DNA of 64,000 nucleotides from Takakia lepidozioides (GCA_030704615.1 CM060731.1:71280756-71344755), one strand, 5' to 3'; positions 22,602-34,800 are shown, numbered from the stretch's first letter. The notes: generated by a model from the sequence alone, not told the origin. Translations and numbers: made by a program.

Positions 22602-25600
22602 CTACTGCATTGTTTTCTGCAGCACCAAAACATGGGGGTCCTTGAGAATCTCCGGCTCCTGAAATACATGCAACCCTTTGCTGGAGGCCTCAAACTTGGC
22701 TCGGGCTACCAGATGTGCATCATCATCAATGAGCACCAACTTGCCCTGGGGCTGCAGTTTAACACTCACAACATGAAACAGAAGACTCATGTCATCCATA
22801 GCATGCAAGCTGAGACACAAAATGGCAACATCCACAGGCACTGGAAGATTGCGGCCTGTAGTCTCCATGCTGGTAATGAGTATGGCTGTTATGTTTCCTA
22901 CAGACTCTTGCTTGGCAAGGCGGCATGTGTAGTCAACCCACCATTGCTTGTAGCTTATTGCATAGAAGTGGGCTTCTTTGAAGTGTTTAGCCAACTGGAT
23001 GGGTAACAAGCCTGCGCCAGCCTGGAGGTCTGCAAATTTTGCAGTGGGGCAAACGAGAGTTGCTAGGTAGCGATATTCTCTGGAAATCCAGGCGAGCTGC
23101 ATTGATATCGGGACTGTACTCATCCCCTCTACTTGCGGGAGACAAACCAAAGGGGCTGAATGCTAGCTTTCCTGTCTGAATGTCACAATCTAACGCCTCC
23201 AAACACTTCAACTGCTCTGCAAATACATCGAGCTGCCCCTGAGAACAGAGACCTGTGATAGACTGTCGAAATGACTTCCCCCTCTTCAGCAAATACCTAA
23301 GCAGCCCCTCCACTTGTGCTGCTTGCTCCCCTTGTATTGTCCATATATCCAGTAGCTGTTTGGTCACCTTGGAGGCGATCTGCTCAGCAAATGTCAGGCA
23401 TTCATCACAGTTTCTAATTGCAATTTCTAGACAAGTGCAAGCCGCAGTCACAACCCTGTGACACGCAGTATTTAGGTTCACGAAAATGGTACAGAGAAGG
23501 GAGAAGGGTGTGGGCTTCTTCACGGTGTCAAGAAACTCAGAAAATTCTGCCAGTTCACCTAGAATTAGCATAGCTGCCTGGTGAGTTTGTGTTTCACCGT
23601 TCCTAAGGGCCAACTGTGCAAGCTCAAGGACCACAAAGGTTGAATTGGCTGGCCGTAAACTGGCAATCTTCATGGCCAAATTTTTGCTTCTGAGACAATA
23701 CTTGGCCAGAGCTTTAGCTGCAACAAGTGCAATACGTGGGGGGGAGGATGAGAGCAAGGGGACCAAGAACCCCCATGCTGGAACATGATCCATCAAACCT
23801 GCTGCATTGCTAGCATAGGCCATGCATTCAATGGCTCTCACTGCATTCAACAACACAACTTCAACATACCCTGTGGCACGGTTAAAATCTCGCAGTACAA
23901 AAGAGTTTTGATCAGAGGGGTCATAATCTTCAACATTTGAACACGGATGGTTGATTTCTTCAGGTGCTTGCTCACTTTCCCTGGCCAGCAGATTGGCCAC
24001 AGCTTCCAGCACCCCACCCTCTGCAAAGTTGCAGTGTACAAGTCATTTCAATGATTAGCATAAAGGGGGTTGACTTCACTGTGGGGCATTTGCAAAGGCA
24101 ATGGCAGGTTGGCTTTCTCCTCCGCCAATGAACTCTACCTGGCTCATGAAACACTCCGACATAGCCAGCAAAGATTTTGCACACACAAACTTCTTCTTCC
24201 CATCATAAAAAGTTTATATGTATGGGATACCTTATGTGGGGAAAATGTACCTTCACTTGCAAAAATCGCCAGAATCAGTGGACTGCCTGAACCATCGGGC
24301 CCAACAGCCTCCCCAACCCTGGAAACAGCTTCCATGTCCCACTCATTTTCTTCTTTGGGCCTCTCCCACTCCATGAGAGAGGCAATGGTCTGAGCAGCAG
24401 AAAGTCGGGTCAACTGCTTGTCTGATTTGCATGCACGCACCAAAGCTTCACAGAGTATCTGCTGTGATTCAAAGGATAGCAAGTGTCTCCTTAACCGGGG
24501 GTCCGCCGCCAGCTTGGCCAAGAGGCCTGCGATGCTATCGCTTAATAACACAGATCCCTTGAGCATTAGCAATAAAAGTAGCTGTACCATATTGCTCTGT
24601 ATCAATACCGTAAGAACTTTCTGGCAGTTATATGTAGCAATATGGTTTAACAGAGAGCAGGCAATGCTGATGATTTGGGGTGACCGGTGTCTGATGCCTC
24701 TCACTAGTATGGGAAGAGGCTGAGCTCGCATCAGAGCACGCACAGTTTGCTCATGTACAATCTTACATGCTTCATGAAGAATCTCTAGCACCAGGCGATT
24801 GCTGTGAGGGTATGCTGCCACCAGTGCCTGCAGCATCATGAACCATTCAAGTGTCTTTTCAAGGTAATGTTATCTATGAAGTGACACAGACAGAAGACTA
24901 CTTTAATTGTTCTTGGGCCAGCTCACCATCACGGCTACTTGTACAATTCCTCCTGCAGCATGTGATATGCCGGGTGCCCACTGATTCCTATTTCCCATGT
25001 GTAGGTCAAGACAATTCACTCAGAGATAAGGTCACTCAGAGATTCAACAGGGGTTTCTCCCATGAAGAAAAGCATACTAGACATATTAAGTCCTCTTAAT
25101 ACTGAAAATTGTCTACTAGTTTCCTGGTGAAGACAGGAATACTGGCCTTCATGCCGTTGCAAGCTCCAAGCATTTCCCTCACTTCTTTCCCACCTTTCTG
25201 GATGACAATTTGTAGCTCCTTCAGTTTCTCTACCAACAGAGCAGTGTCAGGGGCGTTCACTGGGGTTGGGGGCTTTGATTTTACAAGCTCCCCGCCCATG
25301 AGGCCCTCATTTGTGCACCTGGCTGCCAAATTTTCTCTTAAGACAGATACCTCACAGCCTTCACAATTGAGTATTTGCATTATGGCTTGGATACATTCTT
25401 CCACTTTCATGACCTGCTGCCCCAGCAGGAAAGCCACCTTCTCCCCCTTTTGGAATCCTCTATTCCAGGCCTTCTGTGCTAGCTGCATGAGATACTCCGC
25501 CCGCTCAGCCTCAGACGCCTCCCTCTGACACTCCACTCTTATCCGCTCAAACATGTCAGAATTTTTGGGGCACAAGCGCTTTGCGTGCTGTAGGTCAGTC

Positions 25601-26022
25601 ACAGCGGCCGAACACTGACCCTGAGCCTGCAAGGCAGATGCTCGGCGGGCGTATGGCCGCCAATTGCAAGGTTCTAACCGGAGTGCCCTTGTACAGTCAG
25701 TGATTGCATCTCCATACTCCTCCAGCTTGAGGAAGGTCTCGGCTCGGTTGCACAACAGGGTTGCTGATGGCTGCTTTTTGATTCCTTGAGTGTAAAGCTG
25801 GACAGCCCGCAGGTGCCTTCCCTTCCGAAAGGCTTCATTTCCCTGCATGCGAAATGCAGCAGCCAGGAGTGCAGGGTCTGAACCTCCTTCTACCATCATG
25901 TTCTTTCCAGCACCCACAACACCATCTTCTGACAATGATGCTCCTCGAGGCTCAGACTCGGTGCGAGGAAGAAGGGGGTTGTTGGCCAACGGTAGCCTGC
26001 GTCCCGCTGTCTGGACATCCAT
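22602..26022 (-). CDS. TPR + armadillo-type repeat + methyltransferase-like protein
   Basis: Three exons: 26022-25117, 24854-24251 and 24020-22602, GT-AG and in phase (302 codons, 201 codons plus 1 nt, then the rest), about 975 residues. Residues about 45-160 are TPRs (AFRMQGNEAFRKGRHLRAVQ, TLLCNRAETFLKLEEYGDAI, PYARRASALQAQGQ), like co-chaperone TPRs. Exon 2 and the first part of exon 3 are Leu/Ala-rich armadillo/HEAT-like helices. The last 150 residues resemble a Rossmann methyltransferase: EYRYLATLVCPTAKFADL, QAGAGLLPIQLAKHF (motif I place), VDVAILCLSLHAMDD and LKPQGKLVLID-like QPQGKLVLIDDDAH. Glycine-poor QAGAGL may weaken cofactor binding. Between 23150 and 23085 the frame must shift by one base to join the ARM and methyltransferase parts, and no plausible intron does it. 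I do not know a named family with this layout. Confidence 0.75.
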
Positions 26023-27070
26023 TCCACACGTGCCATTCAGCGGATGAAACTCAAACGCATTCTGTTCATCATGTGAAATTCAGGTTCACATGACGTGAAT
26101 TTCGCGGTAGGAACATTCATACGAAATTCACGGTATGAACTCTAATTCCTGGGCCACAGTAATTCCTGGACCACTCTAGAATGAACAGGCCCGAATGAAA
26201 CTGCTTTACATATCAGGCTAAATGTTGGTTGTCTATACAGACAAATACTGCGGAGGGCACACTGTGCATAAAAGGGGCGAGGAAAAAACTAACCTTGCAC
26301 AATGCGGCAGTGAAGGCTTACAAACTGAGTGGAACTAACCATAGCGGTGAAACAAAAGAAGAGCAAAATTACACCGAGGAAGATATCACACCCACAAAGC
26401 CGAGAAAGCAAGCCAAAAGCAAGACCACTCCTGAGAAAGCTTTCTAAGAGAATTTAATAAACGGATTTCATCCACCTACGTGCTTGAGTATCCGTCCCAA
26501 GATCATCCTTGAAGCGCACAAATAGGTGTCAACATTCTACAACCGTAGGTCATCGAAGCCCCCCAGTTATTAATATTGTCTTCAAGTCAGAGAACATGGA
26601 GTTAGGTAGAATCAAAATTTTCTAGATTACCTCACCTCTCTAATGTTCTCTCAAAAAATCCAGTAAGAACTAAAAACCTGCTGATGATATTTCGAGGGCA
26701 CTAATTTTTCGATTCCACGTTGAACCACATACTGCCCCCGGGTCGAAGAGATCGAACATGACAAAATCCAGAGTTGCCTCCCGACCGGTCTTCAAATGTG
26801 AAAACACCTTGCCTGGTACTTTCCACTACTACTTATACATGGTTGCGAATTCCATGTTATGAATGAGCTCATTATCTCATCCATGAGGAGCAGCATCTGT
26901 TCACATCCATTCACTTTTCATCCCTAAGCACCCCGGTCACCGTCCACCCGTAACCGGTGCGAGTCCATGGTTGACTCGTCGCTAAATCCAACCAGGTCAA
27001 GCCCAGCCATAGACCACCTACTAGTAGCATATACCTACACGACTACCCGCTATCAATGTAGTACCCACAC
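26023..27070. other. Upstream region of the TPR-ARM gene, possible small MITE
   Basis: Between 26055 and 26195 the ends CATTCTGTTCATC and, reversed, CATTCGGGCCTGTTCATTC are partly alike and flank short internal inverted phrases (GTGAATTTCG / CGAAATTCAC). This would suit a small non-autonomous DNA element. A 72-codon ORF at 26229-26447 has a Lys/Thr/Glu-rich tail and no domain. The rest shows no gene. Confidence 0.35.
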
Positions 27071-28583
27071 TTCTCAAACATGTGTCGGACTCGGGCCCAT
27101 CCCTCTCTGACCAAATTCGGAACCCCCGCAAGATTTTATTACACACCACAACATACCATAACTTACTCGAGATTCCCCTCCACCTGAATCTAGTGTTGCA
27201 CCAAACCCTCCATGCGCATTGCGATCCCCTCTCCTCCAGTCGCAGTCAACGTGCACGAGAGAACCAGCGAGACTCTAGAGACATACTACTTACACACCAG
27301 CGGGAGTGAGAGCGAGAGAGAGAGAAGGGGGCAAGTGGGAGAGACGGACCGGGTCCACGGCCGGCCAGTCTGGCCTCGGAGAGGGCGAAGCGGAGCGCCG
27401 CGCCGGCCCCGCGCGCGCACGGCCGCTGGGCCCCGCCGCGTTTGCAGCCGCCACGCCGCCCCTCGTGGGCCGCTGCGTCCTTCCGCGCAATCCTTCTCAC
27501 TCTTTCCTTTCCACCGCGCTTTCAAGGGTGTGGAGGAGGAGCGTCGATTTTAGAATGTAAAGAAGCTTCAAGTGCGGGATAAGAAAGGCGATGTTGGTAT
27601 GTATCCTTCTTACCAAGTTTCCGCAGGGTCCGAAAACTGAGAAATTAGAAAAGTAGTTTGAACTTGAACGTCCCCGAGGGTCTGCAGTAAGTACTACTTA
27701 AAGTAAGTAGTAGCGATGATACCGACGGTGCGATAACCTCACGTCCGAGGAAAAAGTGCAGGGCGGTGAAGTTGGGGTTGTAGGTGGGGAGTGGGCGGCC
27801 GCGCACCCCGCGGGCGAGAGGGGGAGACCGCGATGCTGACACGGCGGGCGGGCACTGGCTTGCGGTTGCTGACCCGGGGTGACCGGGCGCCCGTGCTCCG
27901 GCACGGGCGCCCGGGTGACAGGCTACAGGAAGGGAGGGGGTGGGGGAGAGGCAGAGAGGCGTAGAGCTTGTTGTGCCCTACTTCCATGGCCGCGGGGCGA
28001 GCTGCTGGATCCACGTACTGCGGTTTGCTGTCGTCTGCAGTCGGGGGACCATGCTCGCTGCTTGTGCATCGTCCGGGGGCGCATTATCCAGCGGGGTGCT
28101 GTTGCTGCATGGGAGGAGAAGCTATGTCGCGGTGTACGGTGGGGTTGTCGCATTCTTTGACCAGCAGCAGCATCTTTTGGCTAGCCTCTGTTCCGTCTCT
28201 GGAGCTCGAGCGGGTGTTGCCTCTGTCGGCAGAGTTTAGGGTTTCTGGAGCATTGGTGGCGGTTCGGAAGGGCGGGATCGTTGGTGTTTGAAATTGTCGC
28301 TAGTATGCGAAGCAGAGAGACGTTCCGATAGAGGGACAGGAAAATTGGAAGGTTGCTCGGGAGAGTAAAGCGTAAAGGGGTTTTTGCTGAAATGGGTTGA
28401 GATGCGGGCAACGGTAACTTTTTAAACGTGGAGGGAGAGGGAGAGGGAGAGGGGGATTGCTTCAGGATTAGCTGAATAGAGTGGCAATTGGAGACGAGGA
28501 AATTATAAGTGAATCTTTCGTTTATGAGGGGAGGAGGGAGAGACAGAAAAAGAGAGAGGGGGGGAGACAGGGTGAGAGAGGTA
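27071..28583. promoter_or_regulatory. GC-rich promoter and 5' leader region of the trihelix gene
   Basis: Composition rises sharply in 27340-27520 and 27780-28150, with many CpG, then gives way to GA-rich leader (GAGAGGGAGAGGGAGAGG near 28435, AGAGAGAGGGGGGAGAC near 28552). ORFs here on both strands are Arg/Pro/Ala-rich translations of GC-rich DNA and are not credible proteins. Confidence 0.5.
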
Positions 28584-30103
28584 ATGGAGAATGGAAATGA
28601 TGTTGTTTTAAGAACTGAGCGTGTTCCTGGGCCAAGAATTGATTTTGACACTGGTGGACCTAAAGAGTTTGAAATTAACCTAAAGATTGAGCGTGGAACT
28701 CTTGTAACGGCTGAGGGTGAGACCGTGACCACCATTGGGAGAGAGACTGTTGTGTCGAGCGAGCTTGGAACTTCTGCCTTGGGTAAGCATGATACGGTGG
28801 GGAGCGCTGCAGTTATCGGTGATGATGGTGACGTGGACGAGACGGGTGAGCCTGAAAGTAGCAGGAGGGCTGATCGCGACTCTGCAGCTATGGATGGAGG
28901 GGATGTCATTCTGTTGATGGAGAAGCGCGATGCGATTCCCATGGCTAGGTGCGATCCCCTTCCGGCCGCTGAGCCCCGCGAGGCCGGTGCAATGGATGAG
29001 GAGCCTATGACCATGGATGAGGATGCTCCTACAACCCCAACAGGGGCGACCGGAGAACTGGATAGGAAGGATCGGTTGTACAAGAAAGGGCCCTGGAATG
29101 TATCAGAGATGTTAGTGCTGCAGTCAGCAAAGCGAGAAGATGTGGTTAGGGCAGGCAAAGGGGCCCCCAGGGACAAGCACAGGACGGCACAAGAGAAATG
29201 GCAATCTATTGAGGATTACTGCTGGGTACATTTTGTGCAACGCAGTGCCCAGCAATGCCAGGACAAGTGGGAATCCATGAGTGCAGAGTTCAAGAAGGTC
29301 AAGGACTATGAGTGCGGTATTCCAGCAGGACAAAAATCCTACTGGCAGATGACAATAGATGAAAGAAAGGCTTTCCGTGTGCCGCCAAATTTTCAGAAGG
29401 AGGTGTACCAAGCGCTCTGGGAGTGGTATGACAAAAACAGAGTGGTGGAACCCGGTAAGTTTGTACTTTTGCTCGGTCAATGGCAAACTAGTGCCATATC
29501 TCACAGGTAATAAATTTAAGTCAAACTTGTGAAATTTCTCTTACAAGAGAGGATGTAGATATTTTGGTGGTCTCCAGGATGTCTGCAATGGCATTTGTCA
29601 TGGTGTTCTTTGCACCTCCTGCATTTCTAGAAGGAAGTTTGTTCTGAGGTGGTTTCTGTCAAATGACATCTTGGCTTTTGGACCTTGGAGAATAAGGAGG
29701 GATTTTGCTGCTGATCTCGAATCTTGTTCTTAGCTCCGGAAGGAGTAGTATTTCCACTAATGCAGTAGCTCTGACAGGTACTGTTGCGTTGAATAATATC
29801 ACAAAAGTTGATGAGACCAAAGTGCAATCACCAATTGCCCTAGGATCTTCTCCTTCTAGCGCAACTGCACCATCAAGAAAAAGGCCGATTGAGCGCAGTG
29901 TAACTCGTGTACCTCGGAAGATTATCAAGAGTGAAGGCATCTCTGGGGCAGGTCATATCGACCCTCGAACATTGTCGCAAGGTGATCACTCTTCATCCAT
30001 CTTATTTGGCAGTTTTTCAGTTTGCACCATCCTACTTTCAATTAGGTCGAGTGCATCTGCTATGCAACCGGAACTTGTGTGTGGAGTGTTTAGGTGCCAA
30101 TGA
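28584..30103 (+). CDS. Trihelix (Myb/SANT-like, ASR3-type) transcription factor
   Basis: DNA-binding regulator of the plant trihelix family. Exon 1 28584-29454 ends in G|GTAAGT; exon 2 starts at 29766 after TAATGCAG and stays in phase to a TGA at 30101, giving about 402 residues. A good alternative donor (CGCAAG|GTGATC) at 29981 means the last 40 codons may be intron. The start MENGNDVV at 28584 was preferred to ATG 28524, which would add only GA-rich leader translation. The trihelix is at residues about 165-265: KKGPWNVSEMLVLQSAKRED, AQEKWQSIEDYC, QQCQDKWESMSAEFKKVKDY, then SYWQMTIDERKAFRVPPNF and KEVYQALWEWY. The aromatic positions and the YW-M..(R/K)..-LP.F-KEVY tail fit ASR3-like proteins. 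Residues 1-160 are acidic and unstructured. Exon 2 has a basic patch (SRKRPIERSVTRVPRKIIK), a likely nuclear signal. Confidence 0.8.
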
Positions 30104-30420
30104 TCATGACCTAGACCGGTTTTGAATGGCAAACAGTACATGTACGGAAGCTCAGCTGTCTAAATCCTCCAACAGGTCTATTAGTGCAGTGCGGCATTGT
30201 ATCTGTGTGAGTGTTTTGACGGTTCTTAAAAACTTGGGTATTTGATGGCATGGCTGTTTGGACAGTGTATCGAACTCTGAGAGAAGCAAACTGATTAGGG
30301 GTATTTATGAAGTTTTTTCTCTTTTCTCAGTCTGAGGTTTTGCCATGTGATCTGCTTGGAAGCAGTAGTAAGAGATGGATTCCTAGGCTTTCAATTGCGG
30401 TTGGTGTGGCTGACCTTCAG

Positions 30421-32911
30421 ATGAAGGCATTGCTAAGGATGGGGTTGGGGCATTTGAATACATGGTCCAAGACAGGTGAGAGAGAAGCTTATGAGGTCTT
30501 CGATTTGGGAGACTTTGTTCTGAAAGAAGGTGCAACATTAAGGGGGGCCAAATTGGCGTACAAGACATGGGGTATATTGAACGAGGAGCGTAGCAATGTG
30601 ATTGTATATCCATCGTGGTACTCAGGAAGGCATTGGGAGAATGATTGGCTCATTGGCCCTGGAATGGGCCTGGACCCCTGCAAATACTTCATCATTGTCC
30701 CTAATGTACTGGGCAACGGCCTCTCAACCTCCCCTAGCAATTGTCCGGCACCTTACAACAAGGCCCGATTTCCCAAGGTCTTTACACCTTTTCCCCACTT
30801 TACAGGCATTAGTGTCTCTGCTGGCTAATTGACAATTAGACCTGCAAGCATTCACCAACTCCGTACAAGATTGCCCAAGTGATGTGTAGATTATACAGGA
30901 ATTTGATTGATTCTTCGGGAGCTGCGAATTTTATAAGAAGTGAGCATGATTTGGTTTGTTGTTCTCCTCGTGATGTTCCTGGACTAACCTGTCGAGTTCG
31001 TTGGCAATATAAGATTGCTGCTGGGTTGTCTGCAGTAGGAACCTGCACATTCAGCTCAACGCAGTCATCAGCTCTTTGGTATAGGGTTGATTACCATGCA
31101 TTTTCTAAGTAATAACTAACTACTGCTGCTTGTTTTGTTGGGAATCCGGGTAATAGGGAGTTTTTCTTAGCTAAGTGTCTTGAGATAAGCTGGTGACTCT
31201 GTCATGTGCACAGCAGACAGTGATACAGACCAGCTCTTTACTGAGCCTGGCCAATGGATGCAGGTGCGGGTGGAGGACAATGTGCAAGCCCAGTTTAAAC
31301 TGTTGACGGAGAAGTTTGGGGTCCGCCGGTTGAAGCTGGTGATTGGATGGTCCATGGGTGCAGGCCAGGCCTTTCAATGGGCTGCCAGCTTCCCAGATAT
31401 GGTTGAGCGTATTCTCCCATTCTGTGGTTCAGCCCGCACCAGCCCTCACAGCATTGTGAGTCTCTCACGCTTCTAAAAGTTAACAATCTGTAGTCAAGAA
31501 GGGTGATCATTACCTAAATATTAGTCAGAATGGTTGATTGTGACTGTCTATGTTATGACAAGGGTTGTCATGTCATGTTGGAGTGTCATCAAGTGGCCCA
31601 CTAGCCTTATTCACACATTACTCCAAGGAAAATGTAGATGTTTCTTACTGGAAGGTGTATCTGTATTGAAACCGATCTACATAATTCTCAAGGCTTTTAC
31701 AGAAGATGGAATGAGATTGTGAGATGCACTGGATTAGTGTCAGTAAATTTTGCGGCCCTGTATACTGGAGAGAAAAATTTGCTACAGTAATTTCAAGGCA
31801 AGATGCACTGGTACATGCATGTGTGCCAACCCTCGACAGTGCTGTTGCAGGTCTTCCTGGAAGGGGTGAAGGGAGCATTGATGGCTGACAGTTCGTTTCA
31901 AGATGGTTGGTATGATAAGATTCCTTCCAAAGGCCTGAGGGCAGCTGCCCGTGTTTATGCAGGCTGGGGCTTCTCACAATCATTCTACTGGAATGAGGTT
32001 GAACCACTTTGTTTCCCTCACACCCATCGATTGCCTCTTTACTTGTGGGGGCAGTGGGGTTAATCACTGGGTATCCTCTCTATTCTGGATCGTCCATTCT
32101 CTTCAAGCATCAGGTTTAGGTTTACTCATGAGCAGTAATGCTACTTCAAACAGTGGAGCAATACATAAATCTTGAGTAAGATACAGGCAGAAGGGCACAC
32201 TCAGACACTGCATTTTCTGATAGGGGTTTTGTTTGAAGCCCTCATTACAGTGGGGTATTAGGGACTATTTGCCAGCATGGTGAGAGTGTCAGAAAAAAGT
32301 ATTGATCACTTGAGACTGGATGGAATTTTCCAAGAATAAGTTGAGCTATCATGCAGGGTCATTGTTGCACTGCAAGGTCGAAACATGGTAAGTGAAGGAT
32401 TGGTGTATAAGAGTATAAGGCTTGGTGCTCTAATATCAGTGATACCCAGGGAGATAAGGTGCTTTATGTGGTTCATCTCCTTCATTCCATCTTTCAGTTT
32501 CCTAAAGCATGTGTGGGTGTGGTGTTGGATCAGGTGTGGCGAGAAATGGGTTACTCGAGTCTGGAGGACTTCCTGGTCGGTTTTTGGGAGGGTTTTTTCT
32601 TAGACCGCAGAGACCCCAACAACCTGCTGACCATGCTATGGACGTGGCAAAACGGCAATATTGGGTTGACTGCTGGGTGTGACGGAAGTTTGGAGAAGGC
32701 ACTGGCATCCATACGTGCCAAGGCGATTGTGATGCCGGCGGAGCAGGATCTTTACTTCCCAGTCTCCGATGAAGAATATGAAGTGAAGTTTATGCCCAAT
32801 GCAGAACTCCGGGTAATTCCGGGTGTGTGGGGTCATTTCGCAGGGGCAGGTCTCAACCCTGTTGACACCAAGTTCATTGACAATGCCGTGCGGGACTTGT
32901 TGGCCATGTAA
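30421..32911 (+). CDS. Alpha/beta hydrolase, homoserine O-acetyltransferase (MetX) family
   Basis: Four exons, 30421-30777, 31264-31455, 31851-31997 and 32534-32911, all phase 0 with GT-AG borders; 357 residues plus TAA. The family transfers or hydrolyses acyl groups through a Ser-Asp-His triad. Here I see the nucleophile elbow GWSMG (Ser149), Asp304 in EQDLYFP and His333 in VWGHFAG. True MetX has GGSMGG and GHDAF, so this belongs to a related branch of unknown substrate, well known in bacteria and fungi (GATLRGAKLAYKTWG, YPSWYSGRHWENDWLIG, GSARTSPHS, YAGWGFSQ, EDFLVGFWEGFFLDRR). The start at 30421 suits bacterial relatives. The frame is open upstream to ATG 30307, and a fine acceptor (CTTTTCTCAG) sits at 30330, so a 5' exon may exist. 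No targeting peptide is clear. It follows the trihelix gene by only about 320 bp. Confidence 0.85.
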
Positions 32912-34800
32912 TTTACTCATACCGGTGGTTTCAGTGTAAAAATTTGAGATATTAGTTGAGTTTTCTTTTCTCAAATCCAAGTAAGGGAAGGCCTTTGGAT
33001 AGTGAACAGGGGCATGTTTACAAGTACTGTGCAGCAAACTCATCATCTGGTTCTATACCTCAAGGGTTTGGTGACCACGCGTAGTTCTCCGCCAGTACCA
33101 AGGACTTAGCATAGGTTGAAAATCAACTTAATGCAGCCTTGGGTGGCCTATATAGTTGCTAATTAGAATTCCACACAGTTCTTGGTGTTTCGATAGTCAT
33201 GATCATTGCATCTCAGCAAGCACCTAGCCAAAAGAGGGTGGGTCACAATATAGCAGTTGGCTCTAAGGCACTGGAACAATAAAACCCATGCCCAATGAAT
33301 TGGCAAGTCCACTGCGCTTTCTGTCGAGTTCAGTTTGCATTTCTGATTCAGCAGGGTTTGTTTTGTGTATAGTATTTAGGTTACTTGTGCTTTTGAATGC
33401 TTTGACCGCATGACGAATCACTGATACAATCTTAGTTGACTCCGGCTCTTGGAATTTCTGTTGGTAGGAAAAATTTGCCTGGGTCTGGAGGCTTAGTGTT
33501 AAGATAAAGGCTACCCAAGTTTGGGAGAGAGATGCCTGCTCTGCTTATTGCTTGCTATCTGGAGCTGGAGATGATCCTTATTGAAGGAGAAGAAAACAAG
33601 AGTTTCTTCTACTTGTATTTGTTCAGATCCTGTCTCTTAGTATGGGACACTTTTGCAGGTACTAGATCTGAACAGCCACTCTATATTTAGGATCTAGGTT
33701 TACTTGTATGGAAGTCAGATTGAGTTGCTTTTTCTCTCTTCGCCGCCCCAGACTCTGCATTAGAAAATGACTTGTGTAGTTAAATTTATCTGTCCGTGTC
33801 AATGCAAAAATAATTACATTATCTGTTTTTGGTGCGCTGGAAGTTGGAACGCACAATGGAAAGCAGAATATGTTCGACAGAGGACCAGTTTCAGCCTATG
33901 TCATATCCCTTAGCTTTCCAGGGCAACTATCATTCAATCAGGGCATAGCTCGATATATTTTAATTTTCCGTGTAGATTCTGATGCCTACATGGGGAGCTT
34001 TGGACATACATACACACATACCTACATAATTTTTGTAACTTGGGTACACAAAACCAATCAAAACTTGGTTCATAATCTGAGTTTAACCCCTAAACCTTTT
34101 CCAATTTTTGGGATTTTTTCAAGAAAAAAATCTGGATTTTCTGGATTTTGTATTTCGGGATGGCATTGGTTGGGACCCCAAAAGTTGATCCCCACATTCC
34201 CCTTGTTCCAACAAGCCCGAGATGACCAAAATTGGAGCCCATTATAGGAGCCGACACGTGGTCAAAGAGGGGGTCAAAGAGGGGTATGGAATGCTCATTG
34301 AAAGGCTATGCACATTTATTGCGGAACTCTTCAGCTAGTCCTCTCTCTCTCTCTCCTTTTCACCCACACATATACATGAAACATGAAATGCATGAGGGGT
34401 TTTGAACCCACTATACACTCCTTTTGGCAGCCCATACATGCACGCATCCAAGGGGAGAGCTAATCTTCCCCCTTGTCTACACCCCCGCTTGGATAAGGGA
34501 CCACACTAATTCTAACCACTACAACCACCACTACATGTTTTAGTGTAGCTAAAGTGTTGAATCCTGCCCACCATGCAGATTCTGAACTACTTTTCAATTC
34601 AAACACATATTGCTGCTCGGAACTCTCTACCAAATGGAGTAAACTACATACAAGTGGAAAAATGGTTGTCATTTTGTCATGTGCTTAAGTTTCCATCTGA
34701 TAGACCACAGTAAACAACTCAAGCATATTAGCCAACAAACGTACAATTTATCAACATGATAGAGCTTAATATGGTGGAGGAGCAAGTGGTTATGGTGGGG
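32912..34800. other. 3' flank and spacer, no gene seen
   Basis: Contains the 3' untranslated region of the hydrolase gene and balanced to AT-rich DNA, with CT and CA microsatellite-like runs near 34340. ORFs are below 130 codons and show no domain. Transposon sequence starts just after it. Confidence 0.5.

Noticed and set aside
22602-22986. Separate methyltransferase gene starting at the ATG near 23150
   Set aside because: No promoter room or leader is evident and the ARM frame runs into it; a frame break in one gene is simpler.
27212-28290. Many overlapping ORFs of 60-113 codons on both strands
   Set aside because: Arg/Pro/Ala-rich translations of GC-rich DNA upstream of the trihelix gene, without domains or splice links.
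28181-29176. 331-codon minus-strand ORF
   Set aside because: Antisense to the trihelix exon; Ser/Pro-rich and without a recognisable domain, while the + strand has the trihelix and splice sites.
28584-32911. A single trihelix-hydrolase fusion protein
   Set aside because: The best donor (29981) joined to the best acceptor (30330) gives an immediate stop; no other phase-keeping pair was convincing.
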